Numbered from the stretch's first letter, positions 8,183 to 16,950 are shown. The stretch is 64,000 nt of DNA from an uncultured Prevotella sp. (GCA_900315525.1 OMZO01000004.1:1-64000); one strand, 5' to 3'. The notes: generated by a model not told the origin, from the letters alone. Numbers and translations: made by a program.

Positions 8183-10219
8183 ATGGAAAAAAAATATCTA
8201 CTCAAATCTAGTCTGGTATTCGCTCTATTAATGGCTTTCTGCATCAAGGCCTTGGCTCAAGATGACATTCCTAAGGAGAGAAGCTATTTCTATATGGAGA
8301 ACGGGAAGACGAAGGCCTTCAAGGCATCTACCCGAGCAGACGACAAAAAACACTGGGCGTTCAAATCAGTCATCGAGAACTGTTTTGACACAAAGCTGCT
8401 TGGCAAAGAAGCATGGATGATGACAGCTGATGGAGCAACGAAACTGAAAGTCACCTTTGAATATACGAACAACGACGATAGCTATAACATCGCGTCGTCA
8501 GACGTTGAGTTCTGTTTCTATAAAGGAGATGACTTGTTTAATGATGAATATATCGCTCTCGACGCCGATCCTAAAGTTGTCGGGACCTTCACAAAGGAGG
8601 AATCAAAAAAGGCAGTCACCCTGTATTTGACGGCACCAGAAGCATTCCCAGATCCCGACATTTCGTGGTACGCATACTATGTGATTATCAGGTTGAAGCT
8701 TGAAGACGGGAGGACTGCTGCTGCAGCCAAGCAGATCGGCGTCACCCGTAATGGTCTTTTCCTGTTGCATGGACTGAATAGTGATAGGATGTGTTTCGCC
8801 CCGTATAGGGACTACTTGAGGAATACTGCCAAAATCTATCTTTCAAGCCAGATATACGTTCAGGACTACAGTTCAACTAACACCAGCTCCTTCTACGATA
8901 ATACGCACAAGAACAATGTCGTGAAGAATGGTTTGCTAAAGCTTAGCGAGAGTTTGTTCAAAGCCGGCATAGCAAGCACCAAGTATGATATGATAGGTCA
9001 TAGCATGGGAGGTATCCTGGAGCGCCTCTACGTCCAGGAAGTCGATGACAATCACACAAACAGGCTGATTACCCTGAACACGCCTCACTTCGGATCGATT
9101 TTAGGTAATATATTCATAGATTATGATGAGTTCCGACAGACTCCAGGCGTTGGATACTACAGAGCTATAGAAAAGTTCAACGCGCTACTGGATAAAGCCT
9201 TTAGCAGAGATCGAAGCATGCAAGCCGTGAAAGATCTTGCTAAAAACAGTCCTGCCATTCAGAGACTGGCATCGAAAAGGGAAGCATTTTATGGAATACC
9301 CGTGTGCGCTGTAGGCTCCGAAATTAGCAAATGGGGACTCACATTTGCTGTCAAGGAGGGGTTCTACGCCATTTTCCCCAAAATAGCCTCTTTCCTCTTT
9401 GACGCGAAACCCGGAACGGGGAAAGCCTATCTTGATAAGCAAGCGGAAAAGGGCTCTGACTATGTGGTCTCTGTGGAAAGCCAAAAAGGCGGATGCGAAT
9501 ACAGTTATATCTATAAGGGAGGTTACACTCAGGCTATGCATTGTCATGTTACCGAATGGAATATCATACACGAAGAGCTGACAAAGCTGCTGACAGCTAC
9601 TGATACCTACCACGTCTTCAGCACGGAGGGATTTGGGGATATACCTTCATCCGCAGGTACCAGAGCAGAAGAGGAAAAAATAGAGCTTGTCAAGGGATTT
9701 GAGGAACCCAAGTCCACCTCGTTCATTAAGATTGAAGCAAAGAAAGTGGATGGTGCCGACTACACCCATGAGCTGAAGCTTACCACCAGCAACGATATGA
9801 TGACAAAAGTAGCCTTCTGCCTACTGAATGAAGACGAAATGATTGCCGACTATGAAAAGGACGAGATGCATTTCAATATGAGTGGTATCGAAGGCGAGAA
9901 ATGGATCTATGCCATCGGTCGCACAGACTACAATGCGCTGGTGATAGATTCTGTGAAGGTGACACTGGGAGGCACAAATGGCATCAAATCTGTGGAGAAC
10001 GACGAAGAGCTCCGATACACTGTAACTGGGAATAGCCTGAATATCCAGAACCTCAGTGAGCCTTATAGCATCGCCGTGTACAATTATGCCGGCCAGATGC
10101 TGTCAGAAATCAGGAGTAATCCAGCCCACTATTATACACTCCCTCGCAGCAAGGGACTCCTGATTATCAGCATCCGCTCGAACAAAGGCAAGCAGTTCCT
10201 TAAAGTCATGTCTAAGTAA
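8183..10219 (+). CDS. Secreted alpha/beta hydrolase (lipase-like) with T9SS-type sorting tail
   Basis: A 678-residue protein. A signal peptide ending near ALAQ (residue 25) is followed by a beta-rich region to about 185. An alpha/beta hydrolase core then begins with FLLHGLNSD (oxyanion-loop HG). The nucleophile elbow GHSMGG is at residues 272-277, making Ser274 the predicted nucleophile, and LNTPHFGS follows as in lipases. The last 75 or so residues (LNIQNLSEPYSIAVYNYAGQ ... FLKVMSK) match the pattern of type A sorting domains of the type IX secretion system. Secretion to or beyond the cell surface is therefore likely. The substrate is unknown; lipid or ester hydrolysis is inferred from the fold only. 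It is the second gene of operator-controlled cassette 1. Confidence 0.75.
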   Translation: MEKKYLLKSSLVFALLMAFCIKALAQDDIPKERSYFYMENGKTKAFKASTRADDKKHWAFKSVIENCFDTKLLGKEAWMMTADGATKLKVTFEYTNNDDSYNIASSDVEFCFYKGDDLFNDEYIALDADPKVVGTFTKEESKKAVTLYLTAPEAFPDPDISWYAYYVIIRLKLEDGRTAAAAKQIGVTRNGLFLLHGLNSDRMCFAPYRDYLRNTAKIYLSSQIYVQDYSSTNTSSFYDNTHKNNVVKNGLLKLSESLFKAGIASTKYDMIGHSMGGILERLYVQEVDDNHTNRLITLNTPHFGSILGNIFIDYDEFRQTPGVGYYRAIEKFNALLDKAFSRDRSMQAVKDLAKNSPAIQRLASKREAFYGIPVCAVGSEISKWGLTFAVKEGFYAIFPKIASFLFDAKPGTGKAYLDKQAEKGSDYVVSVESQKGGCEYSYIYKGGYTQAMHCHVTEWNIIHEELTKLLTATDTYHVFSTEGFGDIPSSAGTRAEEEKIELVKGFEEPKSTSFIKIEAKKVDGADYTHELKLTTSNDMMTKVAFCLLNEDEMIADYEKDEMHFNMSGIEGEKWIYAIGRTDYNALVIDSVKVTLGGTNGIKSVENDEELRYTVTGNSLNIQNLSEPYSIAVYNYAGQMLSEIRSNPAHYYTLPRSKGLLIISIRSNKGKQFLKVMSK

Positions 10220-10246
10220 TAGTATTCACCCTAAAAATATGAGACA

Positions 10247-11005
10247 ATGAAAAAGTATATTTATCTATTGATAATGGCATGCTTTGCCATCCAGCTTCAG
10301 TCATGCTCAAACGCCGATGATGACACTACGTCACCAAACGAGCCCCAGCAGGACTCTCAGTCCAACTATAAATCATTGCCAGGTTTACTCACCAGAGGCG
10401 AGATTCTTGATGGCATAAATAATGGTGAGATCTATGGAGGTAAAGATACTGAACCTGTTGAGGGCAAAACGTTCTACCAAGAGTCCACGTCAGACGTCGT
10501 TATGGTCACTGCTTTAGGCACCTTCTCCACAATAGACCAGGATGGTAAAGTAGAAACTTATGATAATCTTGGAGGATCAATTCAAACCGAAAATGGAGGC
10601 TCGTTTACAATGACCAGCAAAGGGAAAGGTCTGCATATTGAAGGTTCTGGGGTTACCAACCCACTATCTGGGTTCACACATCAAACCACAGTGTCTTTGG
10701 ATATTGATGATAAAGAGTTGATAAAGAGCGGTAAGGCGAAAATTACAAAATTCAGCATCACGACATATTCAGAAGTGTCAATATACGGGAGTGGTTATAC
10801 TGTAAATATGCACCTTGAAGCCGCAAACATTCCGATGGTGGAAGATGCCGTTATATATACACACTGGAAGGGCGGAACAATAACGGATTATTCGTACTCT
10901 TCTGAAGGAATCAGCATGTCTCTCTACGACAACCCCGCCAATTTCATTGAAGTGTGGATCGCATTCAAGGATGGCTCTATTGCGAGTACAAGAATAGGAT
11001 TATAA
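10247..11005 (+). CDS. Lipoprotein of unknown function (cassette 1)
   Basis: A 252-residue lipoprotein. The signal peptide ends at SC with Cys20 lipidated, and the following SNADDDT is acidic like known Bacteroidota surface-export signals. A Ser/Thr/Gln-rich linker precedes a beta-rich domain from about residue 55. I see no catalytic motif and do not recognise the family. It starts 27 bp after the hydrolase gene and ends just before a strong terminator at 11018, so it closes cassette 1. Partnership with the lipase-like hydrolase (for instance as a chaperone or substrate-binding partner) is possible but only by context. Confidence 0.65.
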   Translation: MKKYIYLLIMACFAIQLQSCSNADDDTTSPNEPQQDSQSNYKSLPGLLTRGEILDGINNGEIYGGKDTEPVEGKTFYQESTSDVVMVTALGTFSTIDQDGKVETYDNLGGSIQTENGGSFTMTSKGKGLHIEGSGVTNPLSGFTHQTTVSLDIDDKELIKSGKAKITKFSITTYSEVSIYGSGYTVNMHLEAANIPMVEDAVIYTHWKGGTITDYSYSSEGISMSLYDNPANFIEVWIAFKDGSIASTRIGL

Positions 11006-11017
11006 GCAACAACCCTG

Positions 11018-11066
11018 AAACGGGGGACAGGCACACGCTCTCTGAGATGTGCCTGACTCCCGTTTT
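11018..11066 (+). terminator. Terminator of cassette 1 (copy 1 of a duplicated hairpin)
   Basis: AAACGGG and CAGGCACA pair with TGTGCCTG and CCCGTTT across a short 3x3 internal bulge, giving about 18 bp of stem and a T4 end. The same hairpin, with nearly identical loop sequence, recurs at 14847-14896 after cassette 2. Confidence 0.8.
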
Positions 11067-11135
11067 CTACGTTTCCCCGTTTCTCTTGGGAATAATAGAA
11101 ATCCTGTGCGGCTTAAAGGGAGAAAAACATACAAT

Positions 11136-11211
11136 CGACTCACAAATGCAGAATTTGTGAGTCGATTTTCTTAATTTGTGAGTCTTCTAACGAGTATTTT
11201 TCCTATATTTG
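11136..11211 (+). promoter_or_regulatory. Operator copy 3 and promoter of cassette 2
   Basis: Inverted 12-bp arms CGACTCACAAAT (11136-11147) and ATTTGTGAGTCG (11153-11164). Direct half-sites AATTTGTGAGTC at 11152-11163 and 11173-11184 are 21 bp apart. The -7 box TATATTTG is at 11204-11211, again 31 bp from the start of the second half-site. Confidence 0.75.
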
Positions 11212-11252
11212 CAACATATTAACTATCTATTATTCATTAAAATCAATTAAAG

Positions 11253-12080
11253 ATGAAAAACTACAAGACCTTCTTGGGCACATTGCTGCTCTTCGTCCTG
11301 TCATTGGTAATGACAGGCTGCGATGAACAATTAGACAACCCGACAACAGACACACCCACTGAGTCTCCGACGGATTCTCCGACGGATTCTCCGACAGATT
11401 CTCCGACGGATTCTCCGACGGATTCACCTACGGAGACACCAGAAACCGAGACGCCTCCTTCTACATCTTTTTATTGTAATACAGAGATGCCTGCTGTATG
11501 GGTTTTTAGTAAAGATGCGTCGTATATGTCCTTCTATTTTGAAACAAACATCACTGATTTCACCATCAGCAGTTCAGAAACATGGTGTACAGTACAAATG
11601 GAAAATGCTGAAAGAGAAAACCTAAAAAGACTCATCATTAACGTTACGGAATTCGCAACCAATGACTTTTTAACCCCACGAAAAGCCACAGTTCTCATTA
11701 AGGGTGATATCTACAACTTCTCTATCACCATCGCACAAAACGCAAATGTCAGCATTTCCACACTTGGTCTCCCATATAAGGATACAGGTTATACGCTCGA
11801 ACTTGCGCCAGGAGCTTCCAAGGAAGTAACCATAAAGGCAAACTGTTATAGTTGGTCAGCTTCAACGGATGCAGACTGGCTCACTCTTACACAAAAGGAC
11901 TACACAACCCTTATAGTGACTTCAACACTAAACACGAGTGATTCACCTCGCAGTGCTAATGTCACAATTGTCAATGATGCAGACACGTATAATGACCAAA
12001 GTATCTTTACTGTCATTGATGGAGAGTCAGAGCTGACAGGAAAAGACTATAATTACGGAACAAGTATTGGATGGGATTAA
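11253..12080 (+). CDS. Surface lipoprotein with SPTD-repeat linker and BACON-like domains
   Basis: A 275-residue lipoprotein whose first 30 residues match those of the 6955 protein (signal peptide, Cys23, DEQLDNP). After this comes a linker of six SPT units alternating with Asp or Glu. Its DNA is a 12-bp tandem repeat at 11361-11432, prone to length change. Two beta-sandwich domains follow; the second (about 185-255) looks like a BACON domain (SWSASTDADWLTLTQ ... SPRSANVTI). BACON domains occur in carbohydrate-active and surface proteins of Bacteroidota and often bind glycans or act as spacers. It is the first gene of cassette 2 and lies 12 bp before the fimbrillin-like gene. Confidence 0.75.
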   Translation: MKNYKTFLGTLLLFVLSLVMTGCDEQLDNPTTDTPTESPTDSPTDSPTDSPTDSPTDSPTETPETETPPSTSFYCNTEMPAVWVFSKDASYMSFYFETNITDFTISSSETWCTVQMENAERENLKRLIINVTEFATNDFLTPRKATVLIKGDIYNFSITIAQNANVSISTLGLPYKDTGYTLELAPGASKEVTIKANCYSWSASTDADWLTLTQKDYTTLIVTSTLNTSDSPRSANVTIVNDADTYNDQSIFTVIDGESELTGKDYNYGTSIGWD

Positions 12081-12092
12081 AATTAGAAGAAT

Positions 12093-14810
12093 ATGAGAAC
12101 GAATAGATTATCAATGTGGTTTGTAGCAGGAATCTCGCTACTAATTACCGCTTGCTCAGAACAGGAAACAATAAACTCAGTCAACTCGCTTGGTGGTGAG
12201 ACCCTTCACGCCACTATCAGCGAAGACAAAGCAGCTACTCGCTCTATCGTCATCGACAATCCTGGGGTAAAACTTGAGACCTTTTGGGATACAGGCGACA
12301 TCATCGGAGTATCTGGTTCTGCTTCACAAAATGTGAAATTTACGATTGCTGAGGGAACGATTTCTGCCAACGGGAAATCAGCAGATTTCAAGACAAATTC
12401 AGATACCCCTACAGGCGATCTCGTAGCCTATTATCCTTATAATGAGAAAGCTGTTGTTGCTGATAATGACATTACCCTCGACTTCCCCGCCACCCAAAAA
12501 TACACCCGTATTAATGGTGTACCACAACCTGACCCTAAGGCCTGTGTGATGGCAGGAAAGGGTTCTGCTTCTACCGGTATTGAATTCATGAATGTGATGG
12601 CTGTATTGAAAGTAGGACAAGTATTTACTTCTGAGACCACAGTCAGTAGCATAGAATTCCGTGACCTCAGCGACGCATCCGTTTGTGGAACTTACAAGAT
12701 CAACCTTGCTGGTAGTGTGCCGTCTTCAGAATTTACAGGTAGCGGGAAAGTTATCACGCTTGATATGGGAGCCTCTGGCATTAAGGCTGAAGCTAATACC
12801 CTCTTTACAGCATTTGTCGTAGTGCCTGCTCGAAACTATCCTAAAGGGTTTGAGGTTACATTTGTAGCAGCAGATGGCAAAAGAACCATAAAAACCGCAG
12901 GTTCCAAACAGGGTAAGAAACTCGAACGAAGCGTCGTTTATCCAATAGGTGATATCACTACTTATGAAGATATACCTGGCATGATTTGTGAGTTGAAACC
13001 AACAGCACAAATCATGACCCCTGAGAAGCTTGATATGGTCACTATTATCGACAATGCAAACAACTATGTAGTGACAGAAGATGGAAGCTTGGCAATGGAT
13101 GCAAATGGCAATTACATTAGAATGCCAGAACTGACCATGCTGGTCGATAAAGACATGAATCCCCAGGTTGACGGATATCTCATCTTCAACCAACCATCTA
13201 ACGAGATGCCCCAGGGTGGTATTTACAAAGTAAAAACTTGTACACTTGCCGCTGATGGAGAACACTATGAGGTCTATGCCGTACCAGAGACAAATATTGC
13301 AGCTCCGTTCGAGAAATTGATTATTGGCGAGCCTCTCTATGACGAAAATGGCAACTTAAACGAAAACGGTGGCATAGAACTCGATATCAGCAGTTACGTA
13401 AAAGAGATACGAGACGGAGAAGGCAATGTCATAAACACACGCTCTGTACCAACTTACGATACGAATGCAAGTGAAGCAAAGACCAGAGCCACTATTCATA
13501 AGCAGTTCAAGGCACCCGCTTTAACCCTTAGCATAGACGAAAAGGAACATTGCGCCTGTGATATCTCTGCACAAATGAGTGTAAGCATGCGCATTGCTAT
13601 AGGTATCATTCATGGAGAATTGCAATATGTGTATCAAACCGTCAATCCAACTCTTGATCTGAAAACAACTTTTGCCCTGTATGCAAAAATAGAGAAAGAG
13701 AAGCGCGAAAGGTTAATGAACTTCTTGTTCGGAGGAATTCCCGTTGGTCCACTTGTATTTATGCCCGAAATAGGTTTCGATGGGTTTGTCGGTATCGGTG
13801 GAGAGGCTAAGCTCTCTGCTTCCAAGACCTTCAGTTACGATCTCGGCACGTATGGTCTTGCATATAATAAGGGTGATGGATTCCAATACCGACGCCTTCC
13901 TACGCCTGCTCCAGAACCTGCTACTGATTTCAATCCTCAATTAGAAGCTGGTCTATCTGCAAGCATCTATGCCTTTGGCGGTATTGCCATGAGAGTTGGA
14001 GTGTCCATTTCGGGAATGTTCTCTTTTGGCGCCAATACAGACGCAAAACTTACCTTTGGTATAGCAAATGAGACAAATTCCAGTGGAGCAATTTTAGCAA
14101 CGAAAGTGCACCTGACTCCAGGATTGGAGATTGCACCTTATGGCGCCGTTCTCAACGGCAAGATTTCAACTGTTTGGAGAGACGTTCAGGGAAAAATTGA
14201 ATTCGACCCGCTATGGGAGCGCTACACGACACCAATTATTGAATCCGCATCAATCTGGCCTATTCGCAAACTCACAGATAAATACTATGAGTTTGATTGT
14301 GGTGTATCAGCTGACAATCCTAGTGGAAAGCTAGTTTGTCCAGTATATAAAGAAATCACTAAAGCAAAGTATAAAGTTGTCGTCAAAAAGCCAATCTTTA
14401 ATGGTTTGACGCTGGCACTACAAGTCTATAAAGGTGATATTAAATATAGTAATTTTAATAACCCCGACAGATTTAAAGCTTTAGAAGCGGATGGAGCTGC
14501 CCATGTGGAATTTATGTTATCCGAATGCGAAGCTTCCATTGAAAACAGCGAATGCGTACAGCATTCACCAATTGATAATTACCCTGCAGGGCTGGATGGA
14601 GCAACATTAGAAGGCGAATGCAATATCCAAACAGAGTCGGGTAAGGCATTCTATCTAAGACTTGTATGGGTGGATTTTGCTGCTAGAGAGCAACATATCA
14701 CCAACTCAGGGGACAAGCCATTTATATATTGCTGGCCAAACAAAAGCAATGGGCAACCATATACAGAGTACAAAGGAAATGAAACTATTTATTTTGATAT
14801 TCCTGAATAA
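12093..14810 (+). CDS. Large fimbrillin-like lipoprotein
   Basis: A 905-residue lipoprotein with the lipobox ending at Cys21 (LLITACSEQE). The N-terminal part (about 35-290) has the fimbrillin-like pattern: ATRSIVIDNPGVKLETFWDTGD, a hydrophobic DLVAYYPYNE strand, then DLSDASVCGTYKIN and VVPARNYP. Residues from about 295 on form a long beta-rich extension that I do not recognise, with a Gly-rich stretch near 555-640. It is far longer than typical fimbrillins (about 300-400 residues), so it may be an adhesin or tip component rather than a shaft subunit. It shares cassette 2 with the BACON-like lipoprotein and is followed by the duplicated terminator at 14847. Confidence 0.65.
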   Translation: MRTNRLSMWFVAGISLLITACSEQETINSVNSLGGETLHATISEDKAATRSIVIDNPGVKLETFWDTGDIIGVSGSASQNVKFTIAEGTISANGKSADFKTNSDTPTGDLVAYYPYNEKAVVADNDITLDFPATQKYTRINGVPQPDPKACVMAGKGSASTGIEFMNVMAVLKVGQVFTSETTVSSIEFRDLSDASVCGTYKINLAGSVPSSEFTGSGKVITLDMGASGIKAEANTLFTAFVVVPARNYPKGFEVTFVAADGKRTIKTAGSKQGKKLERSVVYPIGDITTYEDIPGMICELKPTAQIMTPEKLDMVTIIDNANNYVVTEDGSLAMDANGNYIRMPELTMLVDKDMNPQVDGYLIFNQPSNEMPQGGIYKVKTCTLAADGEHYEVYAVPETNIAAPFEKLIIGEPLYDENGNLNENGGIELDISSYVKEIRDGEGNVINTRSVPTYDTNASEAKTRATIHKQFKAPALTLSIDEKEHCACDISAQMSVSMRIAIGIIHGELQYVYQTVNPTLDLKTTFALYAKIEKEKRERLMNFLFGGIPVGPLVFMPEIGFDGFVGIGGEAKLSASKTFSYDLGTYGLAYNKGDGFQYRRLPTPAPEPATDFNPQLEAGLSASIYAFGGIAMRVGVSISGMFSFGANTDAKLTFGIANETNSSGAILATKVHLTPGLEIAPYGAVLNGKISTVWRDVQGKIEFDPLWERYTTPIIESASIWPIRKLTDKYYEFDCGVSADNPSGKLVCPVYKEITKAKYKVVVKKPIFNGLTLALQVYKGDIKYSNFNNPDRFKALEADGAAHVEFMLSECEASIENSECVQHSPIDNYPAGLDGATLEGECNIQTESGKAFYLRLVWVDFAAREQHITNSGDKPFIYCWPNKSNGQPYTEYKGNETIYFDIPE

Positions 14811-14846
14811 AAACAAACGGACCTGATATTAGGGTCATACAAAACC

Positions 14847-14896
14847 AAAACGGGGGACAGGCACACACTCTCTGAGATGTGCCTGACTCCCGTTTT
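14847..14896 (+). terminator. Terminator of cassette 2 (copy 2 of the duplicated hairpin)
   Basis: Same sequence and fold as the hairpin at 11018-11066: AAAACGGG...CAGGCACA pairing with TGTGCCTG...CCCGTTTT. It closes the accessory block on the right. Confidence 0.8.
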
Positions 14897-15017
14897 AATA
14901 AATCACCCCGCTGTCAGCGCTGTCATCGTCATCGAGGGCTGCGGTGAGGGGGAAACGTAACATTTGAAGGGGGTATCCGTAATGTTTGGCCTCCGAATCC
15001 GTATCATTTGCGGGTGT

Positions 15018-15160
15018 TTGTCAGCGTTCATGGGGGTGTCATCAGTGTCGTTGTCTGCGCTGAATGGGGGTGTCATCGGTATCGTTGTCAGCGCTCATAG
15101 AGTTGTCATCAGCATCGTTGTCAGCGTTCATGGGGTGTCATCAGTGTCGTTGTCAGCGGG
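15018..15160. repeat. Degenerate 33-bp tandem repeat
   Basis: Units begin with TTGTCAGCG or a variant at 15018, 15051, 15085, 15118 and 15150, so the period is 32-34 bp. Each contains a GGTGTCATCAG-like word. There is no unique spacer between units, which excludes a CRISPR array. A 68-codon frame runs through it but has no support as a gene. Confidence 0.7.
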
Positions 15161-15296
15161 TGTGCCTTGATGTATGTAAAGATATTTGATTATTTATCAT
15201 ACAACAGGCCAGACTGTGGATGGTGTATTTGCGAAAACTGCTCTGTATCAAACGGTTTAGAGGACGCCTAGGAAAAACAGGCGCGCTAGGCAGGAA

Positions 15297-15326
15297 AAAT
15301 TTGCGGGATAACTAGGGCGCAAATTT
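15297..15326. other. Hairpin with conserved TAACTAGGG loop (island A)
   Basis: AAATTTGCG (15297-15305) and CGCAAATTT (15318-15326) pair perfectly, leaving a 12-nt loop GGATAACTAGGG. A hairpin in island B at 43488-43517 has the same loop length and the same nine last loop bases, but different stem bases. Confidence 0.6.
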
Positions 15327-15666
15327 GCTACTATTAATGCCCGCAATTTTTAGTATTAATCGTAGCAATCGCCATCATTAATACTTTCTAACATAGTTAC
15401 GAGAATTGTAAAGGAAATTACATTCAACAGGAAGAATGATGGCAACCGATGACAGCAAATCGATGACAATCGATGACGATGACAGCGATGACAATGGGGG
15501 TATTTATATTTTTATCGTCGTGACGCAATTTGCAGAGCTACTTATTAATATATTTATATATATAAATATATATAAGTAGAAGTCTATTCAACCACTCCGT
15601 CTAGAAAATAAATAGGGGTAGTGGTGTCATCGTCAGCGGTGTCATCGGTGACATCGTGCCTTTTCC

Positions 15667-15680
15667 TGAATAATTATACA
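15667..15680. promoter_or_regulatory. ARG-box-like site upstream of argD
   Basis: TGAATAATTATACA matches TGAATWWWWATTCA with one mismatch. It lies about 80 bp upstream of the argD promoter region, whose -7 box TAACTTTG is at 15762-15769. It is weaker than the site before argR. Confidence 0.35.
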
Positions 15681-15798
15681 CAAAGACAGCGTATCGGCAG
15701 AAATGAGAGAAGATTTATGCAAAAAGATGAGATAATGTGACGATTTGTCGGATATTTGCCGTAACTTTGCAACCGATTTTATAATAAGGAACACATCT

Positions 15799-16950
15799 AT
15801 GAAGTTATTCGACGTATATCCGCTCTTCGACGTGAATATCGTGAAGGGCCAAGGTTGTAAGGTATGGGATGACAAAGGACAGGAGTATCTGGACCTCTAC
15901 GGAGGGCACGCCGTGATCAGCATCGGGCATGCCCATCCGCACTATATCGAGAAGATCACAGAACAGGTCAGCAAGTTGGGGTTCTATTCTAACTCCGTCG
16001 TGAACAAGCTGCAGGTGGAGCTCGCTGAGCGCCTGGGCAGGATCTCGGGCTACGACGACTACCAGCTGTTTCTCATCAACAGCGGTGCCGAGGCCAACGA
16101 GAACGCGCTGAAGCTCGCCTCGTTCACCAATGGCCGCACGAGGGTGCTCTCTGCCCAGAAGGCTTTTCACGGACGTACCTCACTGGCTGTCGAGGTGACC
16201 AACAATCCGAAGATCATCGCGCCTATCAACGACAACGGGCACGTGACCTATCTGCCGATGAACGACCTGCCCGCCTGGGAGGCTGAGCTGCAGAAGGGCG
16301 ACGTCTGTGCCGTCATCCTGGAGTGCATTCAGGGCGTGGGCGGCATCAAGCTCGCCACCAAGGAGTTTGCCCAAGGTCTGGCAGCTGCATGCAAGAAGTA
16401 TGGCACGATCCTGATCTGCGACGAGATCCAGTGCGGCTATGGGCGCAGCGGTAAGTTCTTCGCTCACCAGTGGCTCGATATCCGTCCTGACATCATCACC
16501 GTCGCCAAGGGCATCGCCAACGGTTTCCCGATGGGCGGTGTACTGATTTCGCCTGAGTTCAAGCCCGTCTATGGACAGCTGGGCACTACGTTTGGTGGCA
16601 ATCACCTCGCCTGTGCTGCTGCATTGGCCGTGCTCGACGTGTTCGAAAAGGAGCATCTCGTAGAGAACGCTCACGAGGTGGGTGAATATCTCATCGAAGC
16701 ATTGAAGAATCTCAGAAACAAAGAATTGAAGGAGAAAGAGAGGAGTCACATCCTGGACGTTCGCGGACGAGGCCTGATGATCGGCATCGACCTGGACATC
16801 CCCCACAAGGACGTGCGCCAGCCACTCATCTATCAGGAGCACTGCTTCACGGGTTGTGCAGGCACGAACATCCTTCGTCTGTTGCCGCCACTCTGCTTGA
16901 CAAAGGCCGACGCCGACGACTTCATCAACCGACTAAAGAAAACACTATGA
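15799..16950 (+). CDS. argD: N-acetyl/N-succinylornithine aminotransferase
   Basis: A 383-residue class III PLP aminotransferase converting N-acyl-glutamate semialdehyde to N-acylornithine. Visible family segments are SGAEANENALK, GRTSLAVEVTNN, DEIQCGYGRSGKFFAHQ and TVAKGIANGFPMGG, where the Lys of VAKG binds PLP. I place the start at 15799 (MKLFDVYPLFDV). Longer upstream frames would overlap the -7 box at 15762-15769. Its stop overlaps the proC start (ATGA at 16947). In Bacteroides this gene follows argC directly; here it sits after the inserted block and has its own promoter. Confidence 0.93.
   Translation: MKLFDVYPLFDVNIVKGQGCKVWDDKGQEYLDLYGGHAVISIGHAHPHYIEKITEQVSKLGFYSNSVVNKLQVELAERLGRISGYDDYQLFLINSGAEANENALKLASFTNGRTRVLSAQKAFHGRTSLAVEVTNNPKIIAPINDNGHVTYLPMNDLPAWEAELQKGDVCAVILECIQGVGGIKLATKEFAQGLAAACKKYGTILICDEIQCGYGRSGKFFAHQWLDIRPDIITVAKGIANGFPMGGVLISPEFKPVYGQLGTTFGGNHLACAAALAVLDVFEKEHLVENAHEVGEYLIEALKNLRNKELKEKERSHILDVRGRGLMIGIDLDIPHKDVRQPLIYQEHCFTGCAGTNILRLLPPLCLTKADADDFINRLKKTL

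Larger units (their letters stand above)
14897..15798. other. Intergenic island A (repeats and hairpins, no gene seen)
   Basis: About 900 bp without a convincing gene. It contains a degenerate 33-bp tandem repeat (15018-15160) and the words GATGACA/TGTCATC in both orientations (14925-14935, 15420-15500, 15625-15655). One hairpin has 9-bp arms at 15297-15305 and 15318-15326 around the loop GGATAACTAGGG. A second has 14-bp arms at 15325-15338 and 15355-15368 with one mismatch. An AT-rich TATATA stretch lies near 15545-15575. The right end holds an ARG-box-like site and the argD promoter. Confidence 0.6.

Noticed and set aside
15018-15160. CRISPR array
   Set aside because: Units are directly adjacent, degenerate, and have no unique spacers; no cas genes occur.
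14964-15170. 68-codon frame on the plus strand
   Set aside because: It is produced by the tandem repeat, has no ribosome-binding site or promoter, and resembles no protein.
4328-15798. Integrative element or prophage
   Set aside because: No integrase, transposase, phage structural gene or attachment repeat was found in the block.
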